This document shows, one piece after another, positions 1-10,004 of a stretch of 41,963 nt of DNA. The stretch's first letter is position 1, and every line of letters begins with the position of its first letter. The translations under genes were made by a program, and so were the position numbers. The stretch comes from Penium margaritaceum (Eukaryota > Streptophyta > Zygnematophyceae > Desmidiales > Peniaceae). Where the stretch lies: contig SZWC01006713.1 of NCBI GenBank assembly GCA_023375785.1, positions 59,647 through 101,609 on the forward strand. The letters are read 5' to 3'. The notes beneath the pieces are model-generated. The model was not told the origin of the DNA. It saw nothing but the letters and a program-made list of their open reading frames with translations, and made no database searches.

Positions 1-109
1 AGCATGACGATGCAGACGCAATGCCACAAACAGAAACAAAGCTGAGTGCGTGGAAACAGCATCTGCAGTGGCAGTGACCGCCGGCGGCCCGACCGCCGCG
101 GAGGCCTAC

Positions 110-290
110 CGATGGAGCAGAGCGCATCGCCGTAGGGAGGAGGCTTCAGCAAACGGTGGGTGGGCCTTAGCGCGCGTCGGCTCCACCAAGCGACACTCCA
201 GCGGCGTCGAGTCTCGCTGTCAGTCATCTGCACGCCGATGTACACAAGCCGGGAGGACACAACAGAGTACAATGAGAGATGCGCGAAAAC
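110..290. repeat. Diverged repeat, copy 1 (partner at 1245-1415)
   Basis: This stretch and 1245-1415 share short blocks in the same order: ccgatggagc near the start, a Ser/Pro-codon-like cac.tcca block in the middle, then tctgcac..gatgtacacaag followed by gaggacac or gaggtcac. They look like old copies of one unnamed repeat flanking the LTR at 350-626. I recognise no coding potential in either copy. Alignment by eye only, so the extent is uncertain. Confidence 0.3.
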
Positions 291-349
291 CAACAAAAGC
301 GATTTGGGAACTTGACCATTCTTCAGAAGGTAAATCCACCTCGTTCACC

Positions 350-626
350 TGTTGGAGACTTGTTTTCTCATGATGTCTCCTCTTGGGTGGTAGCTGATTT
401 TGGCGGATGGCACCTCTTCTAGGATCCGCTCTGAAGAAGAAGACGAAACTACTATGTGTCTGGTTCCAGACTTGAGGTGAGAGCTGGCTGTGTGCATTGG
501 GATCTATGTACAAATCCACCTGTGATGTATGTATCCTTCCTATATATGTATATGTAAACTCACTGTGTGTGTTAAACATTGTGTTTAAGTGTGCTTTTAC
601 CGACGAATGTTCTATTTTCTTCAACA
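350..626 (+). repeat. Ty1/copia-type LTR (277 bp)
   Basis: The segment begins TGTTGGAGAC and ends TTCAACA, so it has the TGTTG...CAACA terminal inverted repeat normal for copia LTRs. A TATA-like stretch (tatatatgtatatg) lies at about 540-555, in the expected place. It is followed at once by a primer-binding-site-like sequence, which marks it as a 5' LTR on the + strand. No matching 3' LTR was found in the window, so the target duplication cannot be tested. The internal region is almost wholly missing. Confidence 0.65.
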
Positions 627-642
627 TGGTATGAGAGTAGGG
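627..642 (+). promoter_or_regulatory. Primer-binding site of the truncated copia element
   Basis: TGGTATGAGAGTAGGG directly abuts the LTR end. It resembles TGGTATCAGAGC, the usual plant copia site complementary to the 3' end of initiator Met-tRNA, with a few mismatches. A short ATG reading frame (689-737) follows at the place where gag would start and soon meets a TAG; no gag domain can be recognised. Confidence 0.55.
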
Positions 643-737
643 TGATGGCTTGTGACCAACAACAACAAACATCAGGAATGCAAGCACCATGGATGAAGAG
701 AATGAAACGGTTCTAGTGCGCAGGTTGGGGCAGTAGC

Positions 738-1997
738 GTTGTTGATGCGACGTGCGGGAACCTACGCTCGTTGCTTAGTCTGGCCCCTTAGTCTGCTGCA
801 CTAGAGTTTAAGTCCGAGAGCTCTAGTTTGTTACTGAGAAGTACACACGCCAGAGTTAGCGCCAGAAAGCAGCTGGAATAGAGCAATGACTAATTAGGAG
901 TGAAGAAAGTGCACCTAACTGAGACCCCTCTCAGTTCTAGCCTCACCTCAGCTCTCTGAGGCTTGTTTCTAACAAAACCAGCCAAACACGAAATTCCTAG
1001 CATTATCCTGTTTGGCAGAATTTCCTAGGTGAGCCCTGCCAGACACCAGACAACCCGAAACCCGGGCGTTGTCCGTTTTGCCAAAGAAACTGGATCATAT
1101 CAAAAAAACCACGCTGCGAGCTCAGTCATGCAGTCAGAATCAGCAAGAGAAATAGCTACGAGGAGTTACGGCTGCCCGAGCTCAGGCACTGACTACACTA
1201 CTCCTGAGAGCCAACTATGACTACTGATGATGTGACAGCCAAGGGTGGGTGCCGATGGAGCTGGCCGTACGAGGTTGGAGTGTCAGAAGCAGAAGGAGGA
1301 GGAGAAACACACACTTGGCTTCACACCAACACGTCCACTCCACGGAACAGCACCCCGCCGGCGTCAGCGTCCATCCAGTCAGCCGTCTGCACATGCATGT
1401 ACACAAGCTGAGAGGTCACAGTAAAAGTCAGTGAGGCAGTGCACAGACATAACTACAACACAAAGTGGAAGACTTTTAACGTCTACAACAGTAGACATTC
1501 GTGCAAGGAATGCAACTTGGTCAAGAGGAGCAGCAGGCAAAAATGTCTCCACTCGCCACATATCGTAGTGATCTTTTGTTTCGTTTTTATCTATGTTACT
1601 GCACTTTATGGGATCCATGATTTCGATGGAGGGTTTTGCTCATGGAGTTATTTTGGTGGTTTCATTGCTTTTGTTCAACGAAATACCCTGATCTTTAACT
1701 TCGATGACGAAGCCATGTTAGGTGTGCGAGACCGTGGCCTCTCCACGGTGGTTGGTTCCCCACCGATGGTGGAACTGCAGGAAGCTATGCGTCGCTCATT
1801 TTTGGCGACTCGCCTAGTGGACATGCACGTGGATTGTTCACTGCACAGTGCCCAATTTTCGATTCGCACATCCCAACGGCAAATGAGGGCGCTCGGACAG
1901 ATGCGGTTGTTCAAAAGTGCATAGGCCGAATCAAGGCATTTTATGCTTCATTGCCATCTGTAGCAAATCCAGCCTCGTTCACCAAAAATCCGTCAGC
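738..1997. other. No assignable gene
   Basis: Several short reading frames occur on both strands but none shows a family motif or unusual length. 1439-1924 is open on the + strand for 161 codons, and its opposite strand is open over part of the same stretch, with no recognisable domain. It may include the upstream end of the DNA transposon whose transposase starts at 1998, but I could not find its terminal inverted repeat by eye. Confidence 0.4.
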
Positions 1998-4247
1998 ATG
2001 GACCGGTTCCTCCAAAAGGTTTCTCCAGAAGAACGTGCACGTCGGCTAGCCCAAGCGACACGCCAAGGCCCTCCACCGCGTCCGCCACCACCAAGACGTC
2101 CCCTTGGCAGACCCCGCAAGCTGCAGGCACTGGATGCGGATGCTACCAAAGCGCCTCAGGCTGCCTGCGTGACTGCAGCTACCTACAGCGAAGTGACGCC
2201 GACTGTGGCCTCCCCTCTGTGCCTCCCGTCCAATGTCCCTCTTGTCATTTGCCAACCAACTTCATCGGGACGCCAGCGTCGCCTTGATGGTGGCGTCGGT
2301 TGCTCACGCGACCACGAAGCCGAGGGACTCCGCATGCGGATGCAACAGCAACACCTCTCCCAAGGGAAGAAGGTGCAAGCACCACCCCCTGTCACCGCGG
2401 CTCCTGTGTAGGCGAGTGATCCCGCGTCGCCTGCTGTCAGACGCCCGCCAACGTACACAGACAAGGGCAAAGCCCTTGCTGACGACACTCTCAAACCCTG
2501 GGTGAAGAAAGCGCAGCCACCCGTGACGCGGCTGTGCTCCGGGGCACTGCACACTCAGGAACCGCAGCAGTGCATCCCCACCTCTGATGAAAGTGACAAC
2601 TCCGCCACCCACGTACACAGCTGTGACAGCAGCAGCAGCAGATTCAATGAGAGTGACGGCTTTGATAGTGACAGCAGTGACAGTGAGAGTCAAGACGGAG
2701 CTGCAGGCGGCTCGGTGCAAGGCGGTGACGACAGCACCGACACGGAATGTATGGCCTTGCAGACATCGTACACCACCATCTCCAGCGAGTCTGCAAGTTC
2801 AGTGGCGAGCGGGAAGAAGCGCGGGAAGTACTGTGACTGGTTTGGGTCCGGTCACTTCAGGACAAATTACAAGGTGGTGAAGCTGAAAAAAACCGCCTAC
2901 GCAGCAGTCAGGCATCTACAGAAGACCTTCCGGACTCCGGACAGTCACTCTGTTTTTGACAGTCTCGCTGTGAGCACTTTCAGCAGCTGGTTTGAGCCCG
3001 GCAGTCCGCTTGTATTGAAGCCGCAGTACGCGCAGGCCGTCGTCACCTCATTGGGCTTGACTCCATCGGCTCCCAAATCCATGAACCGCAAGCGCAAGCA
3101 TGGCTACCAGGGTAAGAGAGCATGGCTCTCAACTCGGCCTGAGATTGTGGCAGAGATTAGGCACCAGCTCAACGATGCGCGTGCAGCAGGCAATGCGTTG
3201 AACTCCAAGACGACTCGGCGTGAGATTCGTGATGTTGTCACGCGGCACGCCCCCGACGAACTTGAGCGGTTGTGCATGCGTGCATTCGGCCGCCCGTGGG
3301 TCCGCAGGTTTCTACGTAAGGAACTAGGTTGGGCTTGGAGGTGTGGCACAACGGCGGCCCAAAAACTGCCGCCAGATTGGGAGGCCAGGGTCCTCAAGTT
3401 CCACCAGCGCACCGCAATCATGGCGACGCTGTACAAGATCAACCCGTTCTTCGTTCTCAGCGGGGGCCATGCCGGCGTACAGCTCATGCCGTCGGCAGAC
3501 AAGACTTTTGCTCCCCTTGGCAGCAAGGATGCTGGCATCCTCGGACTCGAGGACAAGAGGCAAATCACTGCCCTTGTCACGGTGTCCATGACAGGTGAAC
3601 TCCTCCCCCTCCAACTCATTTTCAGGGGTAAAACCCGCCGATGTCTACCATGTGGACCGCGCGCGCGCAAGATGCAAGAGGCGGGTGCGCACCTCACCTT
3701 CAGGCCCAACCATTGGGCGAACGGGGACACCACCCGTGAGTGGGTGCACAACATTGTTGCGCCCTACTACACGGCCATGTGCAGGAAGATGCATCTTGAA
3801 CCGGGCAAGACGGACATGTTGCTCATTCTTGACGCGTGGAGGCCGCATGCCTGTGCTTCATTTCAGGAGTGGCTAGGGCAACATTTCCCATACATCCGCA
3901 CATGCTACGTTCCGGCTGGTTGCACGTCGAAGGCACAGCCGTGCGACGTCAGAGTGATGCGTCCGTTGAAGAACAAGATTGAAGAACTCTACGCCGCATG
4001 GGGCTTTGACCGCAGCCGTCAAGGACTGCCGACATCCGTCGGCATGGCCTTCCTCAAGGAGGAGGCCTGCGGTTGGTTCCAAGACGCGTGGGAATCCGTC
4101 GGCCATCAGGAGTTGGTGAAGGCCGCGTGGGCCAAGGCCAACTTCCCTCGTGTTTTCGAGCCCGCCTTCCAGCGAGAGGCTGCCCCGTTCACTGGAGAAC
4201 TGTTGTTTGCTGAGGTGACGATGGAGGAGGAGGATGTCGTGGTGTAG
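1998..4247 (+). pseudogene. Pogo/Tigger-like DDE transposase, one TAG, first Asp lost
   Basis: Transposase of a cut-and-paste DNA transposon (Tc1/mariner superfamily, DDE_1 type). From ATG 1998 one frame runs to 4247 (about 749 codons), interrupted only by TAG at 2409-2411; the part after it is open for 612 codons. The N-terminus is basic and Pro-rich with an AT-hook-like GRPRK, then a Ser/Asp-rich acidic stretch, then a CENP-B/Tc5-like helix-turn-helix (WVRRFLRKELGW..R..T). The DDE core follows: GVQLMPS, EDKRQITA and LPLQLIF are typical. The second Asp (ILDAW, residue 612) and third Asp (QPCDV, residue 650) are present. The first is not: where relatives have N-A-D-Q/H-A-G-V the gene has S-G-G-H-A-G-V, with Gly 490 (ggc) in place of Asp (gac). 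The product is therefore unlikely to be active even if the TAG were read through. Assignment is strong for the superfamily, weaker for the subfamily. Confidence 0.85.
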
Positions 4248-4603
4248 CTTCAGTTTGCGTCTCGAGTCGTTGTTGTTTGTGGGTTTCCGGGTGAGCTTCC
4301 TAAACTGCTGATGTCATCTTTGCTGCGTGCGATGAAAAGTGACGTTCTTCTTCCGTGCCTCATATTCGTCGAAATTTGTCAAAATCAAACCTTTCACTAG
4401 AACAACCACAGCCTCGAACTGAAGGACAAGAGACGAACATTGCTTGAACCCGGGATTTGAACGAAATTAGTTCACACAATTTCAACTGAATTATTTAGAG
4501 TGTACTTGATGAAATTGTTGAAGAAAGTTTTTTGTTCTAATTCGAATAGGCAAAAAGTACTTGTATTCAAAATTAAAGATCAGTAGGGTAGTTAGTTGAG
4601 CAA
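4248..4603. other. Spacer between transposase and copia element
   Basis: AT-rich and without coding signal. It should hold the 3' end of the DNA transposon and the lost 5' end of the copia element, but I see neither a clear terminal inverted repeat nor an LTR end. A tRNA T-arm-like string (ttgaacccgggatttgaac, 4443-4461) is present but without other tRNA parts. Confidence 0.4.
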
Positions 4604-5670
4604 ATGGAACCACTCCAATTGGAGTTTGAGGCTCACATTACCCAACTTCATAACGAATTCAACCAGCAGATGCAAGAAGGAGACATGCGCAAAGAGCAAG
4701 AGAGTGTGCGTCGTCAACAAGCCAAAGATAACTTGACTACAACAAGATGGCAGGCATAGTAGATGGTCCCTTTGCTACAACAAGAGGCTTAGACTTGCAT
4801 CAATAACCTAATACAGCAGCACGCACAAGCAGGAGTTCCACTGTACTCCAATCCACCTCCAGTTGTTCAACCTGCAGCAGCTCACCCTGCAGCAGCCCAT
4901 CCCATACCAACTCAACCTGCAGGAGGCAACCTGTTTGCACCTGCCGGAGGAGTACAATCCTTGATTCAGACTCCCTACTCTCTAGACCTTGTCACCATGC
5001 CAGCCATCTCCAATACCCTACAAGCATGCAAGATCAGCACAGAGAATAACCATTACGACTTCTCCCTCTAGTTTTTCATCGTCAAAGCAGCAACCCGTCC
5101 ACACAAGTTGTGGAATTTCTTCAATGGCGAGGGCCAACCCCGTACGCAGAGCCCACCCGACTTCCTAGAATAGTTCAACTGCTACAGTTTCATGGCATAT
5201 GCAGTTCTCCTTAAGAGTGTGGTACCACACATCTAGCAAGAACTCCGCATGTACAATGACACAACTGAACCCGCCTCCTCTGCATGAAAATACCTCAAGC
5301 AGCAGCATCAGGTGAACGACTCCACCCAGAAATCTTATCTCCTCACAAAAATCTCCCACAGCCACAATAGCCAGTTCAATGGAAATGTTGAACTCTACAT
5401 CAACAGAGCAAACAATATCCGTGAGAAGCCTGTTGTCATAGACTCACCTCTTCCAAAAGCCCTCTTCATATCCCACATCATGAATGACCTTCACGATGAA
5501 TGGAGAGATGTGAACTGATTCTCCGCTACACTTAGCCTCACATCCTTAGTGAAAGATTTGGCTTCACAATGCTACCTCAAGAACAACGTGAAAAGCAACT
5601 TGAATAGATTCAAGAGGAAGCACTTGTCAATTTTGCTCACGGTGGTTCCAAGATATCCTCCAAAGTGAAT
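4604..5670 (+). pseudogene. Copia element A gag remnant
   Basis: Capsid-type polyprotein start: a coiled Gln/Glu-rich N-terminus (from MEPLQLEFEAH), a Pro/Ala-rich stretch, then a helical capsid-like region (KLWNFFNGEGQ, KSYLLTKIS, INRANNIREKP, LHDEW). The frame from 4604 to 5518 has no indel but eight stops: six TAG (4757, 4760, 4790, 5069, 5171, 5234) and two TGA (5285, 5516). Most TAG codons sit where Gln is the natural reading. After about 5520 the frame changes and coding signal fades. The zinc knuckle expected downstream is not recognisable. Confidence 0.65.
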
Positions 5671-6099
5671 AAAAACTCATAGACAGCCTCCAACTCATCT
5701 TTTGGAGCATCAAGCCAAGCTAGAATGTCCTCGTCATTGTTGTAGCGCGTATCACCAAATATCAACGCAATTTAACTCAGCTCTCCAAAAGTGCGGGCAA
5801 CTTCCTGTAATCACATGAAGGTATTACAGCAAAAAGGGATAAGGGGAAGGAGGAAAAGGAGGGAGGGAGTGCTACATGCAACATCGACATAAAAAAGAAA
5901 GAGACAATGGCAAAATGTCAAGGACATCACAAGGACAATAAGGAGAACCTACCAGGCAGGAACAAACTCTTCACGTCTCAAGTGAGGAGGAAAATCAAGA
6001 TAAGAAGGATAAGGAGGAAGAAAATTCCAACCATGGAAAGGAAACATCGGATGATGTGGGACAGAAGTACGGCTTCTCCTGTTACGCCAACCTCTCTAC

Positions 6100-7120
6100 C
6101 TCAGAATAGAAGTAGCTGTTGCGGCATCCAGACATCTTCTACCTAGAAAACGACATCAACAAACATATCACTTATGTTCTTACTACTCTGCACAACATCA
6201 GACTCAACCCAAAAATCCCTGGAGTCATGGTAGGAAACATGGCACAAGTACCCATCAACAACATCGGAGAATCAAGGCTTGCGCTCATGACAGCATCGAC
6301 GTCACCATCAGCAATGTCCTTTACGTCCTTGGTATCTCAGCCAACCTTCCATCATCAAATTTCCATGGGAAATTTGATGATGAAAGGACTACGCCCCACT
6401 ATAGAAGACATGCATCTCTACGTCAGCACAACCACAGGAGAATCAATTACAAGAGGATAACAATAAAGAAACAGCATGAACAAACTTCAACTTCACCCTC
6501 ATTGTGTGCGTTAGTTAGTCTCAGCAGTCGTCAGCCTGTCACCACGAAAGTCAGCAACAACAGAACACTGGCATGTTCAAACTGGACACATTAACAACCA
6601 ACAGCTTCAACAAATTGTTTCCAGTGACCTCGTTAATGGTCTCACCATTGCCAAAGACGACCAAGCACATTCGTGTGAACTCTGCGTGAAATCAAAGGTT
6701 GCACGCCAATCCTTCCCTCCGACACCTAAAATTGACATCTCAGAGAAGTTACACTTGGTCCACATGGACATCTGCGGACCGTTTTAAAAATTATACCTCT
6801 GGACACAAGTATTTTTTGGTGTTCGTTAACGACACCTCAAAGTACATCTGAACATATCCACTCCTCAGCTGTGACTCATTCCTCAAAATCTTCTTCGAAT
6901 GGTTTCTACAAGTTGAACAAGAAGCCATGAAAAATCTGCACATCCTACATTCAGGCAATGCTGGCGAATTTACCAACAATGACTTTGTCCTTTTACTCAA
7001 GGAGCATGCAATTAAAGAACAAAAGTAAAGAGCTTATGCCCCGTAGCAGAATGGAGTGGCCGAACTATACAACCATCAGCAGCCTTTGAATTTTCGGTTG
7101 CATGGCTCTCTACCATGTCC
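6100..7120 (+). pseudogene. Copia element A protease end and integrase remnant
   Basis: Fragments in order: a conserved post-protease block (NVLYVLGISANLPSSNF, about 6319-6372), a pre-integrase zinc motif (CELCVKSKVARQSF, about 6670), LHLVHMDICGPF (about 6750) with the first integrase Asp, then GHKYFLVFVND and, further on, P-stop-QNGVAE where TAG 7044-7046 replaces the first Gln of PQQNGVAE. The second integrase Asp is lost: H-S-G-N-A-G-E-F is read where copia has S/T-D-N-G-G-E-F (ggc for gac at 6954). A TGA takes the place of Trp in KYIWTY. 5670-6100, between gag and this block, is Lys/Arg-rich with no domain I can name. Confidence 0.65.
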
Positions 7121-7793
7121 CCAAAGAGCGATGGCATAATTTGGACAAAAAAGCTGCCAAGGGAATCTACATTGGCCAGAGTGACAACCAAAAGGCGTGG
7201 ATCTTCTACGACATCTCATAGTGTCACTGCATCAGGAGCCGCGATGCTATCTTCTATAAGAATCTCACTTTTAAGACATAGACAGAACCAAAGGCAAGAA
7301 TTTCAGATACAGAAGCTCTGCACAATCAATGTTTCTTGGCAGAGATGGAAAAGGAGAAACACACTGAAACTAAGATGGAACAGCCACATGATGAGGCATT
7401 GAAGGTGGCAGAATCGGTCGCGATGAATGGTGATAGCCATTGCCTCGCAGTCAGAAAAGAAGTTGATCATGACCACCGGCGACATGTGGCTCCTTTAGTT
7501 GAGGAGATCAATGATGGGAGCAATGAGGGGAGGCTTAGGGAGTCATACACCAACCAATAAAATACGGACTTTGGGTACTTCCAAAGCCTCCTGCAACAAC
7601 AACTCAAAAACATCAGCATAGCAGCACCAACATCTCTCACAACATGCACCATCCATCAGGAAGAAGACAATTTTCATGTGTGCTTCCTTACCAACACACT
7701 TACCACCCTCAGGACGAGGAGATATCTGCCCTCGGAACCTTCCAACATCAATGAAGTCATGTCAGGGTCCCACGCAGAAAGCTAGAGACAGGT

Positions 7794-8425
7794 GCTTGAT
7801 GCAGGATACACCATCCTCGTCAGTCAAAGTACTTGGGAACTCGTCAAACTCCCCCCAGGACAACAAACTGTTGGATTCATATGGCTCTTTTGTGTGAAGA
7901 CAAATATAGATGAAAGCCTCGATAAGTTTAAGGCTCGTCTCGTTGCCAAAGGCTTCACCTTGTTTTCCTGGAAAGGACTTCTTTGATGCATATGATCCAG
8001 TGAGCCGCTATACAATAGCTTGAATGATGCTCTCTCTTGCAAGAGTAAATGATCAAAAGATACTTCAACTTGACAATAACAACCCATTTATCAACAACGA
8101 GGTGTACACAAAAATCTACATGAAACAACCTGAGGAATACTACGATGGCACTAGGCGAGTTTACAAGTTAGTCAAAAGACTTCACACGCTAAAACATAAT
8201 CCCCTTATTTTGTACAGAAATGAGCACAACATCCTTAACAACCTCAGCATCACCACCTGTTCCTCCGATGATTGTCTCTTTCTACATAAAAACGATGTAA
8301 CGTCTTCACTGGAATGCTATGCCCTCGTCTATGTCGACAATTTTCTTATCATTGGAAACAGCAAGGACCTCACAACAGCAACAGCAACGGTGATGGAAGC
8401 TGCAATCAACATCAAAATAATGCCT
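7794..8425 (+). pseudogene. Copia element A reverse transcriptase remnant
   Basis: Matches the Ty1/copia reverse transcriptase (RVT_2) in order: STWELVKLPPGQQ, IDESLDKFKARLVAKGFT (about 7906-7962), then after a frame change QLDNNNPFINNEVYTKIYMKQPE, RVYKLVKRLHTLKH, TTCSSDDCLFLHKND, and YVDNFLIIGNSKDL. The active site YVDD reads YVDN (8330-8341), so the second catalytic Asp is gone. The similarity stops near 8425. The stretch 7120-7790 before it is the Ser/Glu-rich integrase to reverse transcriptase linker, much decayed. Confidence 0.75.
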
Positions 8426-8477
8426 GACATCAGCAGTAGACGCAAGAGCAGTCAACTCAACAGCAACATCAGCAACA

Positions 8478-9098
8478 GGCAACATGGGAGGAGATTCGAT
8501 GACTAGCAACATAAGTGGAGAAGATGCTACTCCAACTTGCACAAGTGCAACAGGTGGGACCAATAGCCTCAGTGAACCCCGGACAACTTTCAGTGCTCGG
8601 TGGGCCCCTCCATACCAAAGGCCCTAAGTGTGCTACAAATGCAAGAAGGAAGGCCACATAGCGCGCTTCTGTCCTGGAGTGACCCAACCGCCACCAGCCA
8701 ACTATGCAGTAGCTCAAGAAATGTCATCAGCTGCGCACATTATAGCGGGGCTTACACATACACGTGCATGTGTGCCGCATGGGCGTGCTTCTCACTACGC
8801 ACGAGCAAAGGAGCCTTCAGCAGCAGCACACATCATTGGACGTCTTGGAGGCCCAACAGCCACCAGAGCAGCTACTGCAACAGCAGCACGTGAGGCGCAG
8901 GGGGTTTGGCCAAATGCGTGCGGCATGGGGGCATCTGCACCAAAGACAACACCAGCAACATCGGCATCATCATCTACAACAGTTATGAAGTTTGGAGCAG
9001 CTGAGCCTTCCTACCGAGTAGTTCAAAGGGATCAACTGCCAACCAAGCCAAGGAGGGCACACATTTCTTTCACCTTGGAGGAGGTAAGGGCCATCTAG
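8478..9098 (+). pseudogene. Gypsy gag C-terminus with zinc knuckle
   Basis: Nucleocapsid part of gag, which binds RNA. A perfect CX2CX4HX4C knuckle (C-Y-K-C-K-K-E-G-H-I-A-R-F-C) starts at 8631. The frame is open upstream to about 8478 apart from TAA 8625-8627, which sits where CAA (Gln) would fit. After the knuckle comes an Ala/Thr-rich tail up to TAG 9096-9098. The same frame continues into the protease, so gag and pro were one reading frame. The capsid is missing. Confidence 0.7.
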
Positions 9099-9185
9099 GC
9101 CGGTGGAGTGCAGCAGGGGGCGTCTCATCCACTTTAAGACTGTCAGGCACGAAATGATTCAGGGTCATACAAGGGAGGTGCAGGT

Positions 9186-10004
9186 GTGATGTCCAAGGTA
9201 TCATTGGTGGAGCAGATGAAGACCACACCGGTGAAAGTGAGCAAGTGGAATTACATCCACGAATTTCCTGCTGCACGAGAGGAACTGGTGGGGTTGCTTG
9301 TGGGTGATGGAGCTGGTGGTGGAGAAGGAGGGCAGGAAGTATTACGTGCAGCATCGGCAGTGATTCTAGCAGCAGCATCTGGGGAGGAGGGATTGAGGGG
9401 AGAAGCTGAGCGTAAGGGGAAGAAGCAGGTTTCTGAGGGTCCGATCAAGGGGCATGATCAAGAAGCACCAGAAGTGGCAGCAACGATTGCAATTGTTGAG
9501 GAGGCAATTGTAGTGGAAAAGGGGGCAGGGGAGGATAGGAGGGAAGTGGCTGACGCGACGGTGGCATGGGAAAAGACACCTATCTACGTCATATGTCTTA
9601 CCTTTGTTTGGATCGGCCTGCACGAGTTTAAGGTGATTATTGACTCAGGGGCCAGCACCACGACCCTCTTGCAGATGGTGGCGAGGCTCTTGGGGCTGCT
9701 GGATGTGGTCGAGCCGAGCAACGTACACTTCCAGATGTCCAATGGTGGTGAGTTCAAGCCTTGGGGCATGATCAGGGGGGTTCTCATCCGGATTGGTGAG
9801 CTGACGCTCGAGGTGGATGCAGGAGTAGCAGCAGCCATGAGCTATGACTTACTCTTGGGTAATGACAGGCTTTTCCTTGTAAAGGTAGTCATGGACCAGG
9901 TCAAGAAGGAGTTGCATTTCCGAATTTCTCCAAAAACAATTGGCATCTGTGCCACTAGAGTGTGGCATTGTGCCATGCAAGGTGCGACATTCACTTTCTG
10001 TTGA
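9186..10004 (+). CDS. Gypsy protease (retropepsin), open segment
   Basis: Aspartic protease that cuts the element's polyprotein. The open stretch codes for 272 residues. The catalytic motif VIIDSGAST is at residues 150-158 (Asp at 9642-9644), followed by a hydrophobic-Gly flap region and by SYDLLLGND near residue 220, the typical distance and motif of the Ty3/gypsy retropepsin fold. The first 130 residues are Glu/Gly/Ala-rich and disordered-looking. It is part of a longer gag-pro frame rather than a gene of its own; ATG 9186 is simply the first Met after two stops (TAG 9096 and a TAA near 9135). Confidence 0.75.
   Translation: MMSKVSLVEQMKTTPVKVSKWNYIHEFPAAREELVGLLVGDGAGGGEGGQEVLRAASAVILAAASGEEGLRGEAERKGKKQVSEGPIKGHDQEAPEVAATIAIVEEAIVVEKGAGEDRREVADATVAWEKTPIYVICLTFVWIGLHEFKVIIDSGASTTTLLQMVARLLGLLDVVEPSNVHFQMSNGGEFKPWGMIRGVLIRIGELTLEVDAGVAAAMSYDLLLGNDRLFLVKVVMDQVKKELHFRISPKTIGICATRVWHCAMQGATFTFC

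Larger units (their letters stand above)
4604..8425 (+). mobile_element. Degenerate Ty1/copia element A (+ strand), both LTRs missing
   Basis: The order gag, protease/pre-integrase, integrase, reverse transcriptase is that of Ty1/copia. It runs from an ATG at 4604 to a break just after the reverse transcriptase active site, near 8425, where Ty3/gypsy gag sequence takes over. RNase H and the 3' LTR are lost. Many in-frame stops and several frame changes show that it is old. Its integrase carries the P-Q-Q-N-G-V-A-E signature, unlike the nested copia element at 13875-20793, so the two belong to different families. Confidence 0.8.

Noticed and set aside
220..690. 156-codon - strand frame
   Set aside because: It lies over the LTR and primer site and has no motif.
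2502..4247. Separate transposase gene starting at 2502
   Set aside because: 2502 is a GTG and the frame is open back to TAG 2409 and, beyond it, to ATG 1998; it is one interrupted gene.
4604..5518. TAG read as Gln (alternative genetic code)
   Set aside because: Some green algae do this, but TAG terminates other long frames here, frameshifts and other stops coexist, and CAG is still common; methylation decay is simpler.
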